Origin: Saitoella complicata NRRL Y-17804
Lineage: Eukaryota > Ascomycota > Saitoellomycetes > Saitoellales > Saitoellaceae
Direction of reading: 5' to 3'
Length of the DNA: 64,000 nt
Assembly (NCBI RefSeq): GCF_001661265.1
Contig: NW_017567002.1
Span: 1-64,000, forward strand
Positions 50,943 to 62,900 of the stretch are shown here, piece by piece; the first letter of the stretch is position 1; each line of letters starts with the position of its first letter. Both the position numbers and the translations under genes were made by a program. A model generated the notes under the pieces. It had not been told where the DNA came from. It searched no databases and saw only the letters and a program-made list of their open reading frames with translations.

Positions 50943-52020
50943 TCAAAACACAATCTCCTCAGTCTCCATCCCACACTCCACACACCTCCTCGTAACAACG
51001 CCATCCTTCTCCGCCTCCTGGCCCCACTCATGCTCATGCCTGCCCCCCTTCCCTCCTCCACCGCCCAACCCACCCCCCTTCCTCTTCCACGTCTCAACCC
51101 TCGTCTTCCTCCTCAACTCCCTCAACTTCCCCTCAAACTTCTTATCCTTCGCCTCCTTCTTCCTCTCCACCCTCCTCTGAAACTCCTCATCCAATTTCTC
51201 CAGACTTCCCCACTTGGTGTTCGCGAACGCCTCGATTTGGGAGCGGAGGTAGAGTTGCATTGAGGACCACATTGGTTTGTGGGGGTTTGGGCGGAGGAGG
51301 TGGGGGAGGAGGGAGGTGTCGCTGAGTTCGGGGTCGGTTAGGAGGTAGTCCTCTTTGCATTCAGTTTTGGTGAGAAGGGAGTATTTTTCCGGGACGGCTT
51401 CTTTGCAGATGTAGCAGACTCTCACGCCGAATACCTCCTCGAATTGTGGGTCGAGGTCGGTGCTTTTCCCGCATGCTTCGCATTTCGGGGCTGAGCGGGG
51501 ATCGATGGGTGGAGCGGGTGCGTGCATGGTCTTCCGTCGTTGTTGTTCGAGGAGTCGTTCCTGTAACGTCTGTCCACCCGCCCCCGGCATCTCCGACTCA
51601 TCAACCATGAACCCAGCCTTCGTATCCTTCATCTTGGAGAAATCGTATTCGATATACCCACTCGCGAACCTCTTCGCCGGCTGAATATCATCCAACGCTC
51701 CTCCCTTCCTCTTCGTCAATCCATCTCCTGTTGCTGAAGGGTTAGTGGAGGAGTTGGGATTCGCGAGTGCGGCGCGGCGTTCTGCTTCGATTTGTTTCGC
51801 CTTGGCTTTGAGGCGATTCGTTTCCTATACAAAAGCTATGTTAATACGGCTGATCATGTGATTATAAAAGGCAGAATGAAAGCGCTTGTACCATTTGCTT
51901 CACCTGTTCCGGAGTCAACTGGAGCTGCGGCGCGGACGGGCCATTCGTAGGCGGTGGTGTTGACGGTGGTGCTGGTGCTGACATCTCGTATATCGTACTG
52001 TCTATGTCTATTGAGCTCAT
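50943..52020 (-). CDS. RAD14: DNA repair protein RAD14 (XPA homologue)
   Basis: The damage-verification factor of nucleotide excision repair. Exons 52020-51892 and 51824-50943, with a 67-bp phase-0 intron (GTACAA..TTGTATAG), give 336 residues. The zinc finger is CEACGKSTDLDP then VCYIC (C-x2-C...C-x2-C). The XPA DNA-binding fold follows, with YSLLTKTECKEDYLLTDPEL and PHKPMWSSMQLYLRSQIEAF. A Lys/Arg-rich helix and a C-terminal C-x2-C pair (RRCVECGMETEEIVF) complete the family plan. The ATG at 51984 (MSAPAPPSTPPP) is an equally likely start. The gene is divergent from the IPA1-like gene across 119 bp. Confidence 0.95.
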
Positions 52021-52139
52021 CAGCTTCCTACGGTCTTCGACGTCGTCCGTCGCCACCCCAGGTTACTTCATACGTGCACCGCCACCCCACCAGCCACGCC
52101 GGTACTCGATAAGCTGGAACTCCGACCCCTCGGATCCGA
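52021..52139. promoter_or_regulatory. Short shared promoter, RAD14 / IPA1-like
   Basis: Only 119 bp separate the two divergent start codons, so transcription start sites and leaders must be very compact or overlapping. No element can be named. Confidence 0.5.
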
Positions 52140-53677
52140 ATGGCGAAGGTATTGAATGGGAAGGGAGAGGATGGCACGGCTGGGAATGGAAGCTCTGCGT
52201 ATCCATACTTTGCTGAACTATTGCCACGGCTACATGCTATGACCGTAACTGTCATTCTTTCTCGTTCGGCGTCCGTCGCGGTGTCGGCGGGGAGTTCAAA
52301 CGTCTTACATGTCAATCATGGTGATGCACATATCACCATCCCGCTGCCGGATGTACCCCAAGAACTTCAGACAACATGCGATACCAAACAAGATGGAATG
52401 CTCAGCCTGAGATTACCTGTCTCCAGCAAAGTAGCCAAAACGAACACCTCTGATCCAATCCCATGGCAATCATCCTCATTGAAGTCTGCGCAAATCACCT
52501 GTTCCGGCTGCTCAAGCACACTACTCACAAACACGGAAGATCTGCAATGGAAAGATCTACCATCAGAGTTCTGGGCCGAAATGATGGATTGTTGGGTTTG
52601 TCACCGTGGAGGCAGTGATCATGAACATGACGGACAACCAGTTAATCCGAGTGGGGAGATGTTTTGGGCAAAGCCTGGCGCTGGTTTCGTTGGTTCGACA
52701 TACTTCCTCATCTCTCCCAAGGACCTCCAAAACACCAAGGTATGTGAAGCTCAATCTATCCTCGCTTTATGTCCTCCAGGCGTCACGCCAAAAAAAAAAA
52801 ACGGGCCTAAAAGAAGACGACTAGCTGAACCCCCTGGGTTCTTCCATAGCCAAGTCCGTCGATACAAAGTTCTGCCCAAGATCAAAACACACATCCAATC
52901 CTTCCCCCCGCCCTCTCCTCAAGTTTATCCGCCTTCGAGCAGGATTCGATGAGTGAGTGCGAAGCGCAGTGCAAGGATTCGGATTGCTGTGATGGCTTTA
53001 TTTTTCACCTGGACGATACGCGTGAGATAGTATTGTACGGCACTGATATGAGCTGACATCTCTTCTTTTTCTCTTAGGTCCGGGGCCAGGATGAAGGCAC
53101 CGCTGTGGCTTGTCGAGAGTGCGAGAAAGTGCTAGGTGCGATGACTCCGGGCGGTGTACGGGTACCCAAATGGAACGTCGCTGTGAATGGAGCGAAACAC
53201 CCCGCGTCCAAGTTTGTTGCAGCTGAGTTGTTGGAGAGTGTTGATGCTCATGCTACATACCACTTCTTGTTACGGTCTGAAGACGGTACCGGTACCGGTC
53301 CCGAGGCGTTGAGGGTAAGTGAAGTGGAACATTTTGTCAAAGGTACATTTGACTAACAATGCGCCTATCATCAGATCTGGATATTCAACCCGTCGTTACA
53401 TATCACGTTAGGTGTCGCACATCCCAATACACCCCTGACAAACGAGGCCGCCGTAACCGCCCCCACCAGAGTCATGAAGGTATTATATCGTCTAGTAGAT
53501 GGCGAGAATACGGATACTGCTCCGGAGGAGAATGTGGAAAGCTTGACGTATGCAAATGATGTCTTGCATGTGATCAGAGAAGGTTTGAAAGCGAGTACGG
53601 ATAGATTACCGCAGGGGTTAAGGAAATTCGGGCGGTGGGATGTGGGTTACTTGGAGAGATTTGATGATCAAAGGTAA
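52140..53677 (+). CDS. IPA1: HECT_2 / UBE3D-like protein (IPA1 homologue)
   Basis: A homologue of human UBE3D (E2-binding HECT-like E3) and of yeast Ipa1, which supports mRNA cleavage and polyadenylation. Three exons: 52140-52739, 53078-53314 and 53375-53677, with introns of 338 bp (GTATGT..CTCTTAG) and 60 bp (GTAAGT..CATCAG), give 379 residues. Hallmarks are a C-x2-C pair (ITCSGCSSTLL), DLPSEFWAEMMDCWVCH, a second pair CRECEKVLG, KWNVAVNGAKHP, and IWIFNPSLHITLG near the end. The first intron is unusually long for this window and stays in frame for 71 codons. The N-terminal ~20 residues are less certain. Confidence 0.9.
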
Positions 53678-54300
53678 GGGGTGGAGGTAGAAGTTGCGGC
53701 AGGATGTCCTTGGGAAGACATCGATACGGTGGTTGAGTATGTCTCGGTAGCGTGTGAAAGTGAGAGCGAGAGGCGGGTGAGAGAAGCCAAACTGAGGACG
53801 ATAGCTATGCATCAGAGCATAACACGTTTGAGATACTCGAGATTGGAACATGAGATATGATTGGCGCCTAGGTCGCTCGATAACCATGAGCTTTCCGAGC
53901 GAGGACCTACATCACGGCCTCTGCGAGAGTCATCGTCATGCGCGTTGGAGTTGGTGAACAGAGGGTATCGTCCGCGGCCTAATCCCTTGAACAAGGGTTT
54001 CTTACTCGCGAAGAACGTGAACCCTGCATCTGGAGCAAGAATGGTTCACTCACAGAGATACAATCCATGGCCAGGTATTCGATGAGATTATGTTCGGTAT
54101 GTGCTAAGAATATAGGAGTCCAGCTCATCTAGGGACACTATCCCGTAAGGCTATCTAAAGAAAAAGGTATCAAACCCCGGGCACTGCCCATCAAGAAAGA
54201 GGAAGCGTCCAAGAACAACTGTCCCGTATGCTTTTTAGAAGATCCACTCCATCACGCTCCATCTCCAAACCCCGCTCCAGCTAAGCTCCCTCAAGGTCGC
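53678..54300. other. Convergent intergenic region
   Basis: About 620 bp between the ends of the IPA1-like and protease genes. No gene is supported; it should hold both 3' UTRs. Confidence 0.45.
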
Positions 54301-55617
54301 TTAGGCGGCAGGCGAAAACCCAACCCTGTTGTTCGTGAAATCATACACAGTCAAGACACTCTTCAAAAACGAATCCCCAACAACCCACATATTGCTAAAC
54401 ATATCACTCGCAACAATCGTTCCCACACACATATTACTTCCCGCAGCCAACAGCCCCAAATTGAAATCCGCAGAGTTCATGGTGAAGTTCTTTCCGCCAT
54501 AGTTGAACTGGACGGTAGGAATACTAACGTCGCAGGGGAAGGCGTAGTAGGAGGGGTAGCCCATGTAGCCGAGGTTTGTGGAGCCGGGGATGGCGGCGTA
54601 GAATGCGGCGGCGTCAGCGGAGGGAGCGACGACGTAAGTCGTTCCAGTGTCGATTGCGGCTTGGGTTGATGCGACGGCTGCGATACCGTTCACATACACC
54701 GCAGACTGGTTGACACGCCAATAGTCCTTGGAAACGACGGGGGTGTAAGTAACAGAGTATCCACTCGGCACAGCACCCAGAGTGAGCGTCGACGCTTGTC
54801 CTCCCGAAGCCCGTGCGAGGCGGAAGGAGAAAATTCCGTTCATGTTGTTTTGCGAGATAAGGGTGTTAAAGAATGGCTTGCCGCCGGATTGTGCGATGGA
54901 TTGGTATGCCATGCCCATTAACCCATCTGCAGCAAAGTTCCCACCGAAGCCAGAGTCGAGGGAGTAACAGTATCCAAAAGTTTGCATCGTTGCCTTAAGA
55001 CCAGCGACCGTGACGGTCTCGGTTCCTTTGTTGCAGGAGACGGAGCCCATGCCGTAGTTTGCGGTGAATCCAGGGGTGACGGACTTGAATGTCTTGGTAT
55101 AGTTATAGAGGTTCTTTCCGGAGCAGGCGGTGGAGGTGCAGTTTACCGACGGAACCCAGAGATCGGCGGACCCAGTGTCAAAGTCGATGGTGAAGGTCTT
55201 TCCACCGATGGTGATGGGACCTGCCCACATCCCGTCGTTGCCGTAGTTCGTCAACGACTCGGTTGCGGTGACTTTCTTGGAAGAAATGGCACGCTTTCCC
55301 TTCTTGTACCCGTACGAGGACTTCTTGCGCGATGTCTGGTATGAGGCATCGGAGTTTGCGTCCCAGCCAGACATCCACTGCTTCGCGCCATCCTCGAAGG
55401 TCTTGTGTCCGTTATTGTCGATCTTAGCGTACTTGCCCGCGACGTTGGCGACGGAGCCGGAGACGGAGGTAAGGTTGACGACGCCGTCAGAGTCAGTGAA
55501 GGAAGGTGCACCGCGCTTGATTAATTCGATCGTGAGGCCTTGGGGCTCGGTGGGAGCGGCGGTGGAAATGAGTGCCGTGGAGGCGAGGAAGGTAAGGATG
55601 GTGGTGAGGGAGACCAT
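54301..55617 (-). CDS. Secreted pepsin-like aspartic protease (A1 family)
   Basis: A 438-residue single-exon precursor. The signal peptide is MVSLTTILTFLASTALISTAA. A propeptide with a Kex2-type KR at 108-109 follows. The mature enzyme has the first catalytic triad DTGSADLW (Asp147), the flap-region Tyr in NYGMGSVS, and the second catalytic Asp in IDTGTTYVV. It ends with WVVGDSFLKSVLTVYDFTNNRVGFSP, the usual pepsin C-terminus. There is one likely disulfide pair near NCTSTACSGK and another at FPCDVS..MCVGT. Several N-glycosylation sequons occur. The ATG at 55617 follows a TATA box at 55705-55711. No GPI signal is seen, so it is probably released. Confidence 0.95.
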   Translation of the reverse strand: MVSLTTILTFLASTALISTAAPTEPQGLTIELIKRGAPSFTDSDGVVNLTSVSGSVANVAGKYAKIDNNGHKTFEDGAKQWMSGWDANSDASYQTSRKKSSYGYKKGKRAISSKKVTATESLTNYGNDGMWAGPITIGGKTFTIDFDTGSADLWVPSVNCTSTACSGKNLYNYTKTFKSVTPGFTANYGMGSVSCNKGTETVTVAGLKATMQTFGYCYSLDSGFGGNFAADGLMGMAYQSIAQSGGKPFFNTLISQNNMNGIFSFRLARASGGQASTLTLGAVPSGYSVTYTPVVSKDYWRVNQSAVYVNGIAAVASTQAAIDTGTTYVVAPSADAAAFYAAIPGSTNLGYMGYPSYYAFPCDVSIPTVQFNYGGKNFTMNSADFNLGLLAAGSNMCVGTIVASDMFSNMWVVGDSFLKSVLTVYDFTNNRVGFSPAA

Positions 55618-55704
55618 TGTAGAGACTGTAAGTCGCAAGAGAGAGTGGAGAGATAACTTGGTCGGAACCCTTGGATCTCCTCAAATGACAGGCGACTTCC
55701 AGGT

Positions 55705-55711
55705 CTTTATA
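55705..55711 (-). promoter_or_regulatory. TATA box of the aspartic protease
   Basis: TATAAAG on the minus strand, ~90 bp upstream of the ATG. The same spacing and box type is seen at the other two secreted-protein genes in the window. Confidence 0.55.
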
Positions 55712-56956
55712 GGACCCTTCACCCTAGCTCGCCGTCCAATCCTCATCAGGCCCGTGCCATCGCCGCTCACGACCGCCTCAATCAACCACGCCAGACATGG
55801 CCGGATACGGATCGTCGCTGCCATGCTTCTCGTACACAGCTAGGCACATCGCGATTTTCGCCCCGGATTTGCGTTGGGCTTCATGGACTGATCCCTGCGC
55901 TATGCCGCCGGATTCGATCGAGGCCGTTTGGCGCCGTTGGGAGGCGCTACCGAATTGGCCTATTTCGTCGTGGATGACCGAATTGGGAGGGAGTAACGGC
56001 TTGGATTCTTGTCAATTGAGGTCAATTGCTCCTCCAGTGTACTTGGCAACTCAATTGGCTTGACCGTTACCCTCAGTTCTCTTTGATTCTGCCTCAATTG
56101 CTTCTCCCGTTGTTCTGCTTCCATTCGCGCACGGGCCCAATTTGTTTCATGCAGAAAATCCACGACCGGCCGGATTCGGTAATAAGATGTATGAGGCGAG
56201 AACTTTGGTATGATTTCGGTGAGGGAGAAGCTTTAGGAGCATTTTCGCTGTTGTCTGGGATGACAAATAAAGGCCGTTCGTCGAGGATGGCCGGTGATAC
56301 CGTTTTTAACGTCAATTCGACGTCAATTCAACAACATCCCATGCACACGTTTGCAATACGAGAGGGAACATGGCAGCTGCAACTGATCGTAGTAGAAGAA
56401 GATTCTGAATGAAATCCTCGATCTCTTGGCAATGGCGGCGGGAACAAGGGTACACCGACAAAGCTCTGACATCAGCTCTCTCCACCACCCGCAATCATGG
56501 CTGCCTCCGACGGCGTCTCTCAGCCGTGCAGCCCAAAGTGCGGCGTCGAAGAAAGGGAAGTACCAGAAAGCCGGTAACGGTCGCGACATGAGCCTGCGCA
56601 CCCCAAACCGGACGACTGTCACGGAGTGATCCGAAGAGTCTGAATCGAAATCTCAAGTATGAGCATCCGATCATGATCGAGGTGATGTGAAGACTTGGAG
56701 AGAGAAGACGTTCAGAAAAACAAGATGCTATCCATTTTTGCGTTGCTAAAACAAAAACTTATCGATGGTATAGATACTGGTATAACTTAACCAAATCAAT
56801 CCAAAAAAGACCAAATCAAAAACGTTTACCAAATACAAACCCACGTCTTCATATGTATACAGACCGTCCTCCCACCCCACAAAACTCCTCCAAACTCTTC
56901 TCATTTTCTGTCATCGCAGCAAAACTTTTGGAGAACAAAAAATCATACGCTCACGC
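55712..56956. other. Intergenic with an exon-like minus-strand frame
   Basis: About 1.2 kb holding the protease promoter and the GLT1 3' flank. A minus-strand frame ending at 55960 reads as charged coiled coil (RARMEAEQREKQLRQNQREL, then VTVKPIELPSTLEEQLTSID). Its upstream end is closed by stops near 56235, so it would need another exon. CAATTG sites are dense across it. No confident gene. Confidence 0.4.
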
Positions 56957-59900
56957 TCAAGCACTAACAGCAATCTCGTTCTCCGCAATCTTCAACAAAT
57001 CACGCTTCTCAATCCCGCCAGCAGCGGGCAACCTCGAATCATGCATCAAATACAAATCAACACTCCTCGCCGCCTGTCGTCCCTCATTAATCGCATGCAC
57101 AATCAAGGACTGCCCACGACGACAATCACCAGCCGCAAAGACACCCATCTCGCTTGTCGAGAACTCCCCAAACTTCGCATCAATGTTCGTGCGAGGATCG
57201 CGTTTGAGGTTGAGAGATTCCGCGACAGTCTCCTCGGGTCCCAAGAAACCCATGGCCAACAAAATGATGTCGGCCTGGAAGAACTTCTCGGTACCCGGGA
57301 GTTTCTTCATCGACCACTGTCCCGCCTCATTCTGGGTCCACTCGACACGGATGGTGTTAACACCCTTCACCTTCCCGTTCCCATCCGAGACGAACTCGGT
57401 TGACATGATACAGTACTCACGCGGATCTTTACCGTAGTGCGCCTGGACCTCGGCGTGTCCGTAGTCGACTTTGAACACGCGTGGGTATTGCGGCCATGGG
57501 TTATCCTTCGCACGCTGCGGTGGGGGTTGAGGGAGGAGCTCGAAGTTCGTGACGGATTTCGCGCCGTGACGGACGGAGGTTCCGATACAGTCGTTACCCG
57601 TATCACCACCTCCAATGACGATGACGTGCTTATCCTTCGCGTCGATGTACTTTTGGTCCTCGTGCTTGGAGTCGAGGAGGGACTGAGTGTTTTTGTGGAG
57701 GAATTGCATGGCGAAGTGGATACCATCCAAATTGCGGTTCGGAATACCCAAGTCGCGGGGAATGGTGGCACCAGTGGTGACGACAATAGCATCGCTCTCG
57801 GCCTTGAGGTCCTTGACATCGAGATCCTTTCCGACCTCGACACCAGTGATGAATGTGACGCCTTCCTCAGACATGAGGTCAAGACGACGCTGAACGATAC
57901 CCTTGTCGAGCTTCATGTTCGGAATACCGTACATCAACAACCCTCCAGGACGATCAGCTCGTTCGTAGACAGTGACGGTGTGTCCAGCCTTGTTAAGCTG
58001 ATCAGCAGCAGCAAGACCGGCAGGTCCAGATCCAATGACAGCGACCTTCTTACCAGTCCTGTGCTGCGGCGGGCAAGCCTTGACATACCCACGCTCGAAC
58101 CCAACCTCAATGATAGCCAGCTCAACACTCTTGATACCGACCGGAGACTCATTGATACCAAGCACACATGCACCCTCACAAGGCGCCGGACAAACACGAC
58201 CCGTAAACTCGGGGAAATTGTTGGTCATGAGCAACCTATCCAACGCATCCTTCCAACGATCCTGGAAAACGAGTTCGTTCCACTTGGGAATGATGTTCGA
58301 AACAGGACACCCGGAATCACTCTGGCAGAAGGGGACACCACAGTCCATGCAGCGCGCAGTCTGGACCTTGAGTTCGTTGTCGGGAAGACGGGCGTTGAGC
58401 TCGTTCCAGTCCTTGGTACGCTTCTTCGGGTCACGGTAGCGGTCGAGTTGACGCTTGTACTTCATGAAGCCACGTGTCTTGTCGAGGACTGCGACCTTGC
58501 GTTTCTCGTTGGTACCGTCCAGGACGCTGTCTTCGAGGTCCATGACCTTTGCCTCCTCCTTCTTCTTCTTGGCCTCGATTTCCGCCTTTTGCATCTTCTC
58601 GTGTTGGACACGGATGGAGTTCTCGGGGAGCAAGGGAAGAGGGTACTCGGCCTTCTTGGCTTCTTCGGCCTTTGCGGCCTGTTCAGCCAGGACACGTTTG
58701 TAGTCGGTCGGAAGAACCTTGACGAAGCGAGGGAGGTAGTGGCTAAAGTGGTCAAGGATACGCTGGGCAACCTCGGAGCCGGTGTAATGAGCGTGGTCCT
58801 CAATGAGACCACGAAGGAAAGCAATCTCAGAAGGATCATCGAGAACAGACAACTCAATCATCTCAGAGTTAACCTTAGAGGCAAAGTCCTGCGTCATGTC
58901 AAAGACGTATGCGATACCACCAGACATACCAGCAGCAAAGTTACGACCAGTAGGTCCGAGAATGACGACGCGACCACCAGTCATGTACTCACATCCATGG
59001 TCTCCGACACCCTCGACGACAGTCGTCGCACCAGAGTTACGGACGGCGAAACGCTCGGCGGCAACACCACGGAAGAAAGAGCTACCGGATGTGGCTCCGT
59101 AGAGACAGACGTTACCGATGATGATGTTCTCCTCGGACAAGAACGTGGATGCCTTGGGAGGGTAGATCACCAAACGACCACCAGAAAGACCCTTACCGAC
59201 GTAATCGTTGGCGTCACCCTCAAGTTCGAGTGTGATACCCGGAGCAAGGAATGCACCGAAGGACTGGCCGGCACTACCCTTGATGCTGACGTGGATGGTA
59301 TCAGCGGGGAGACCCTTTTCACCGTACTTCCTCGAGACTTTGTTCGAAAGGGTAGCTCCAAGAGCACGGTCAGTATTCAAGATGTCGCACTCGATGCGAG
59401 TGGGCAAACCCTTCTCCAAACTCTCCTCAGCCTCGAAAATGAGCTTATTGTCCAAGCGGGTGTACAAACGGTGGTCCTGCTTGCGGACATTGTACGTAGC
59501 AGCACCGGGACGGAGCTTGAAAGCGGGTGTGAGGATAGGACTGAGGTCAATGTTCCTCGTCTTGAGGTTGCGGTTGTCTTTCCTGGCAAAGAGCTTGTCA
59601 CTGCGACCGACCATCTCGTTGATCGTACGGAAGCCGAGCTTAGCCATGATGCCACGTAACTCCTCTGCGACGTAGTAGAAGAAGTTAATCACATGCTCAG
59701 GCTGTCCAACGAACTTCTTGCGAAGCGCCTCGTCCTGCGTAGCGACACCAACAGGACAAGTGTTGAGATGACACTTCCTCATCATGATACAACCAAGTGC
59801 GATGAGAGGCGTGGTAGCGAACCCCCATTCCTCGGCACCGAGCAAACAGGCGACGGCAACATCACGTCCCGTACGGATCTGACCGTCGGTCTGGACGACC

Positions 59901-62900
59901 ACACGACCACGCAAGTCGTTCAGGACGAGAGTCTGGTGAGTCTCGGCGAGACCCAACTCCCACGGCAAACCGGCATACTTGATACCAGTCCAACGAGAAG
60001 CACCCGTTCCTCCATCGTGTCCGGAGATGAGGATGTGGTCTGCCTTAGCCTTGGCGACACCAGAAGCGACGATACCAACTCCGACCTCGGAGACGAGCTT
60101 GACGGAGACACGTGCATGAGGATTGGAGCACTTCAAATCATAGATAAGCTGCTTCAAATCTTCAATGGAGTAAATATCGTGGTGAGGCGGCGGAGAGATC
60201 AAACCAACACCGGGAGTGGAGTGGCGAGTCTTCGCAATCGACTGCGAGACCTTGTGGCCAGGAAGCTCACCTCCTTCTCCAGGCTTCGCACCTTGAGCCA
60301 TCTTGATCTGCAACTCATCAGAGTCGGACAAGTAGTACGATGTAACACCGAAACGACCCGAAGCGACCTGCTTAATGGCCGAACGCATGGTATCTCCATT
60401 CGCCATAGGAATGGATCGCTCAGGGTCTTCACCACCTTCACCGGTGTTAGACTTTCCACCGAGCCTGTTCATCGCAATCGCGAGTGCAGAATGCGATTCC
60501 ATTGAGATAGATCCATACGACATCGCACCCGTAACAAACCTACTCACGATTTCCGTCCAAGGCTCGACCTGCTCAATCGGAACAGGAGTGGCGCCCTCGA
60601 AGTCAAAGTCGAGCATACCACGCAACGTACAAGCCTTAATACTCTCATACGCCGTCTTCGAGTACGCTTCGTACGACTTCTGGTTCTTCGCACGCACGGC
60701 GTCCTGGAGGTTCGCAATGGACGCAGGGTCATTGACATGGGGGTCACCACCATCACGCCAATGATATTCACCGCTCTCCGGCAAACCATTAACATGGACA
60801 GTATCACGAGTAGGCCAACCGCGCTCATGGAACGAGAATGCATCTTGAGCAATGTACTTGAATGTCGCACCCTTGATCCTGGACGCAGTTCCAGCAAAAC
60901 ACTTGTCAATAACCTCATGATCCAACCCCAACGCCTCAAAGATCTGTGCACCCTTGTAGGACTGCAAAGTCGAGATACCCATCTTCGACATCACCTTCAA
61001 AATACCTCCATCGCACGCATGGCGGAAGTTCTCAATACACTCCTCGACCGACAAGTTGGTCTTGAGCGCATTCTCACGGTGAAGTTTGAGGATAGCTTCG
61101 ATAGCGAGGTAAGGACAGATCGCATCAGCTCCATACCCGAGCAGGACACAAAGATGATGAACCTCCCTCGCCTCAGCAGTCTCCACGACAAGCGCGACCT
61201 TTGCACGTAACTTGTTCCGGACCAAATGGTGATGCACAGTTCCACACGACAAAAGCCCACTCAACGCGACCCTCTCCGGTCCCGTCTCGCGATCAGACAA
61301 GATAATGACCTTGATCCCCTCCTGAATCGCCTTTCCAGCTTCCTCGCAGATTCGGTCAAGAGCACGGACATAGCCGTCCTCCCCCTCAGCCTTCGCAACC
61401 GTACAATCAATCGTACGAACGGTCCAGTCATCATGGACTTCTCCAATCCTCTTCAACGCGTTGAAATCCTCGATGGAGAGGACGGGGGAGGGCATGAGCA
61501 ACCGATGCGCCTGCTCAGGATTCATTTCCAGGACATTACCTTGAGGTCCGACATAGCACTCCAACGACATCACGATCGACTCGCGGATGGGATCGATGGG
61601 TGGGTTAGTAACCTGTGCGAACAACTGACGGAAATAATCATAGATCGACCTCGGCTGCGTCGCCAGAACAGCAAGCGGCCCGTCGTTACCCATCGACCCG
61701 AGAGCTTCTTTGGATGAGGCGGCCATGGGGGCGAGGATGAGGTTGAGTTGTTCGAGGGTATACCCAAACGCCAACATCCTCGGATCCTCCGCGACCCCAG
61801 TCCCATCCAACAGCGGTGCCAACAACATGTCGTCGCGTGATTTAAGGGTACTGATGACTTCGGGCATAGTAACCAACTGGTTCTCCACCCATGCCTGGAA
61901 ATCACAGCGTTCGCTCACGCGCTTCTTCAACTCTGAATCATCGACCACGCGACCCTCGAGTGTATCGACCAACAACATCCGTCCGGGCTGGAGTCGGCCC
62001 TTCTTGACGACCCTCTCAGGCTCGACAGAAATCGTTCCAACCTCCGACGCGACAATCATGATATCATCATCCAAGATATAATATCGACAAGGCCTCAACC
62101 CATTCCTGTCCAAATTCGCACCACAATACCTTCCATCCGCAAACGTAAAGAGTGCCGGTCCATCCCACGGTTCCATCAAACACGCCGCCCACTGATAAAA
62201 CCCCCTCTTCTTCTCCTCCATCAAGGGTTGATCCTGCCACGCCTCCGGTACCATGACCATCACCGCTTCCGGGAGGCTGAGGACGCCGTTGATGACCAAT
62301 AACTCCAACACATTATCGAAGGCAGCGGAATCGGAGCCGCCTTCTTCGATGATGGGGTAAACCATATCGAGTTTGTCTCCGAGTTCGAGGGAGTGCATGA
62401 GGCCCTCCCTAGCTCTTTGCCAGTTTTTGTTGCCGCGGAGGGTGTTGATCTCGCCGTTATGCGCTGCCCACCGCATCGGCTGCGCACGATCCCACGACGG
62501 AAAGGTATTCGTACTGAACCTCGAATGCACCAACGCGAAATGCGCCTCATACCGATACGAGTTTAGGTCATGGTAGTAAGCGTAAACTTGAGAGGGTGAG
62601 AGTTGTCCTTTGTACACGATAGAGTGCGAGGAGAGGGAGGAGATGTAGAACCAGTTGTGGAGACCGATTTGGTGGGTGGCGGATTTGCGGAGGACAAAGA
62701 GTTGTCGTTCAAAGTGTTTCTCATCAAAAGATGCCTCGTCGCCAAGATTCTCCAGCACCACGAAGGGTTGGAGAATCGTGGGTTCGCGGCTACGAGCGCT
62801 CGGGCCCAAGAGGGTCGAATCACGCGGAACTCTTCGCCAGCCTAAGACTCGTAATCCTAAACCCTCTGCGATACCCTCGAATGTCGCTCTTGATTCTGCT

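Noticed and set aside
57437-59659. 740-codon open frame on the plus strand
   Set aside because: It lies wholly antisense to GLT1, has no domain and is explained by the codon bias of the GLT1 coding strand.
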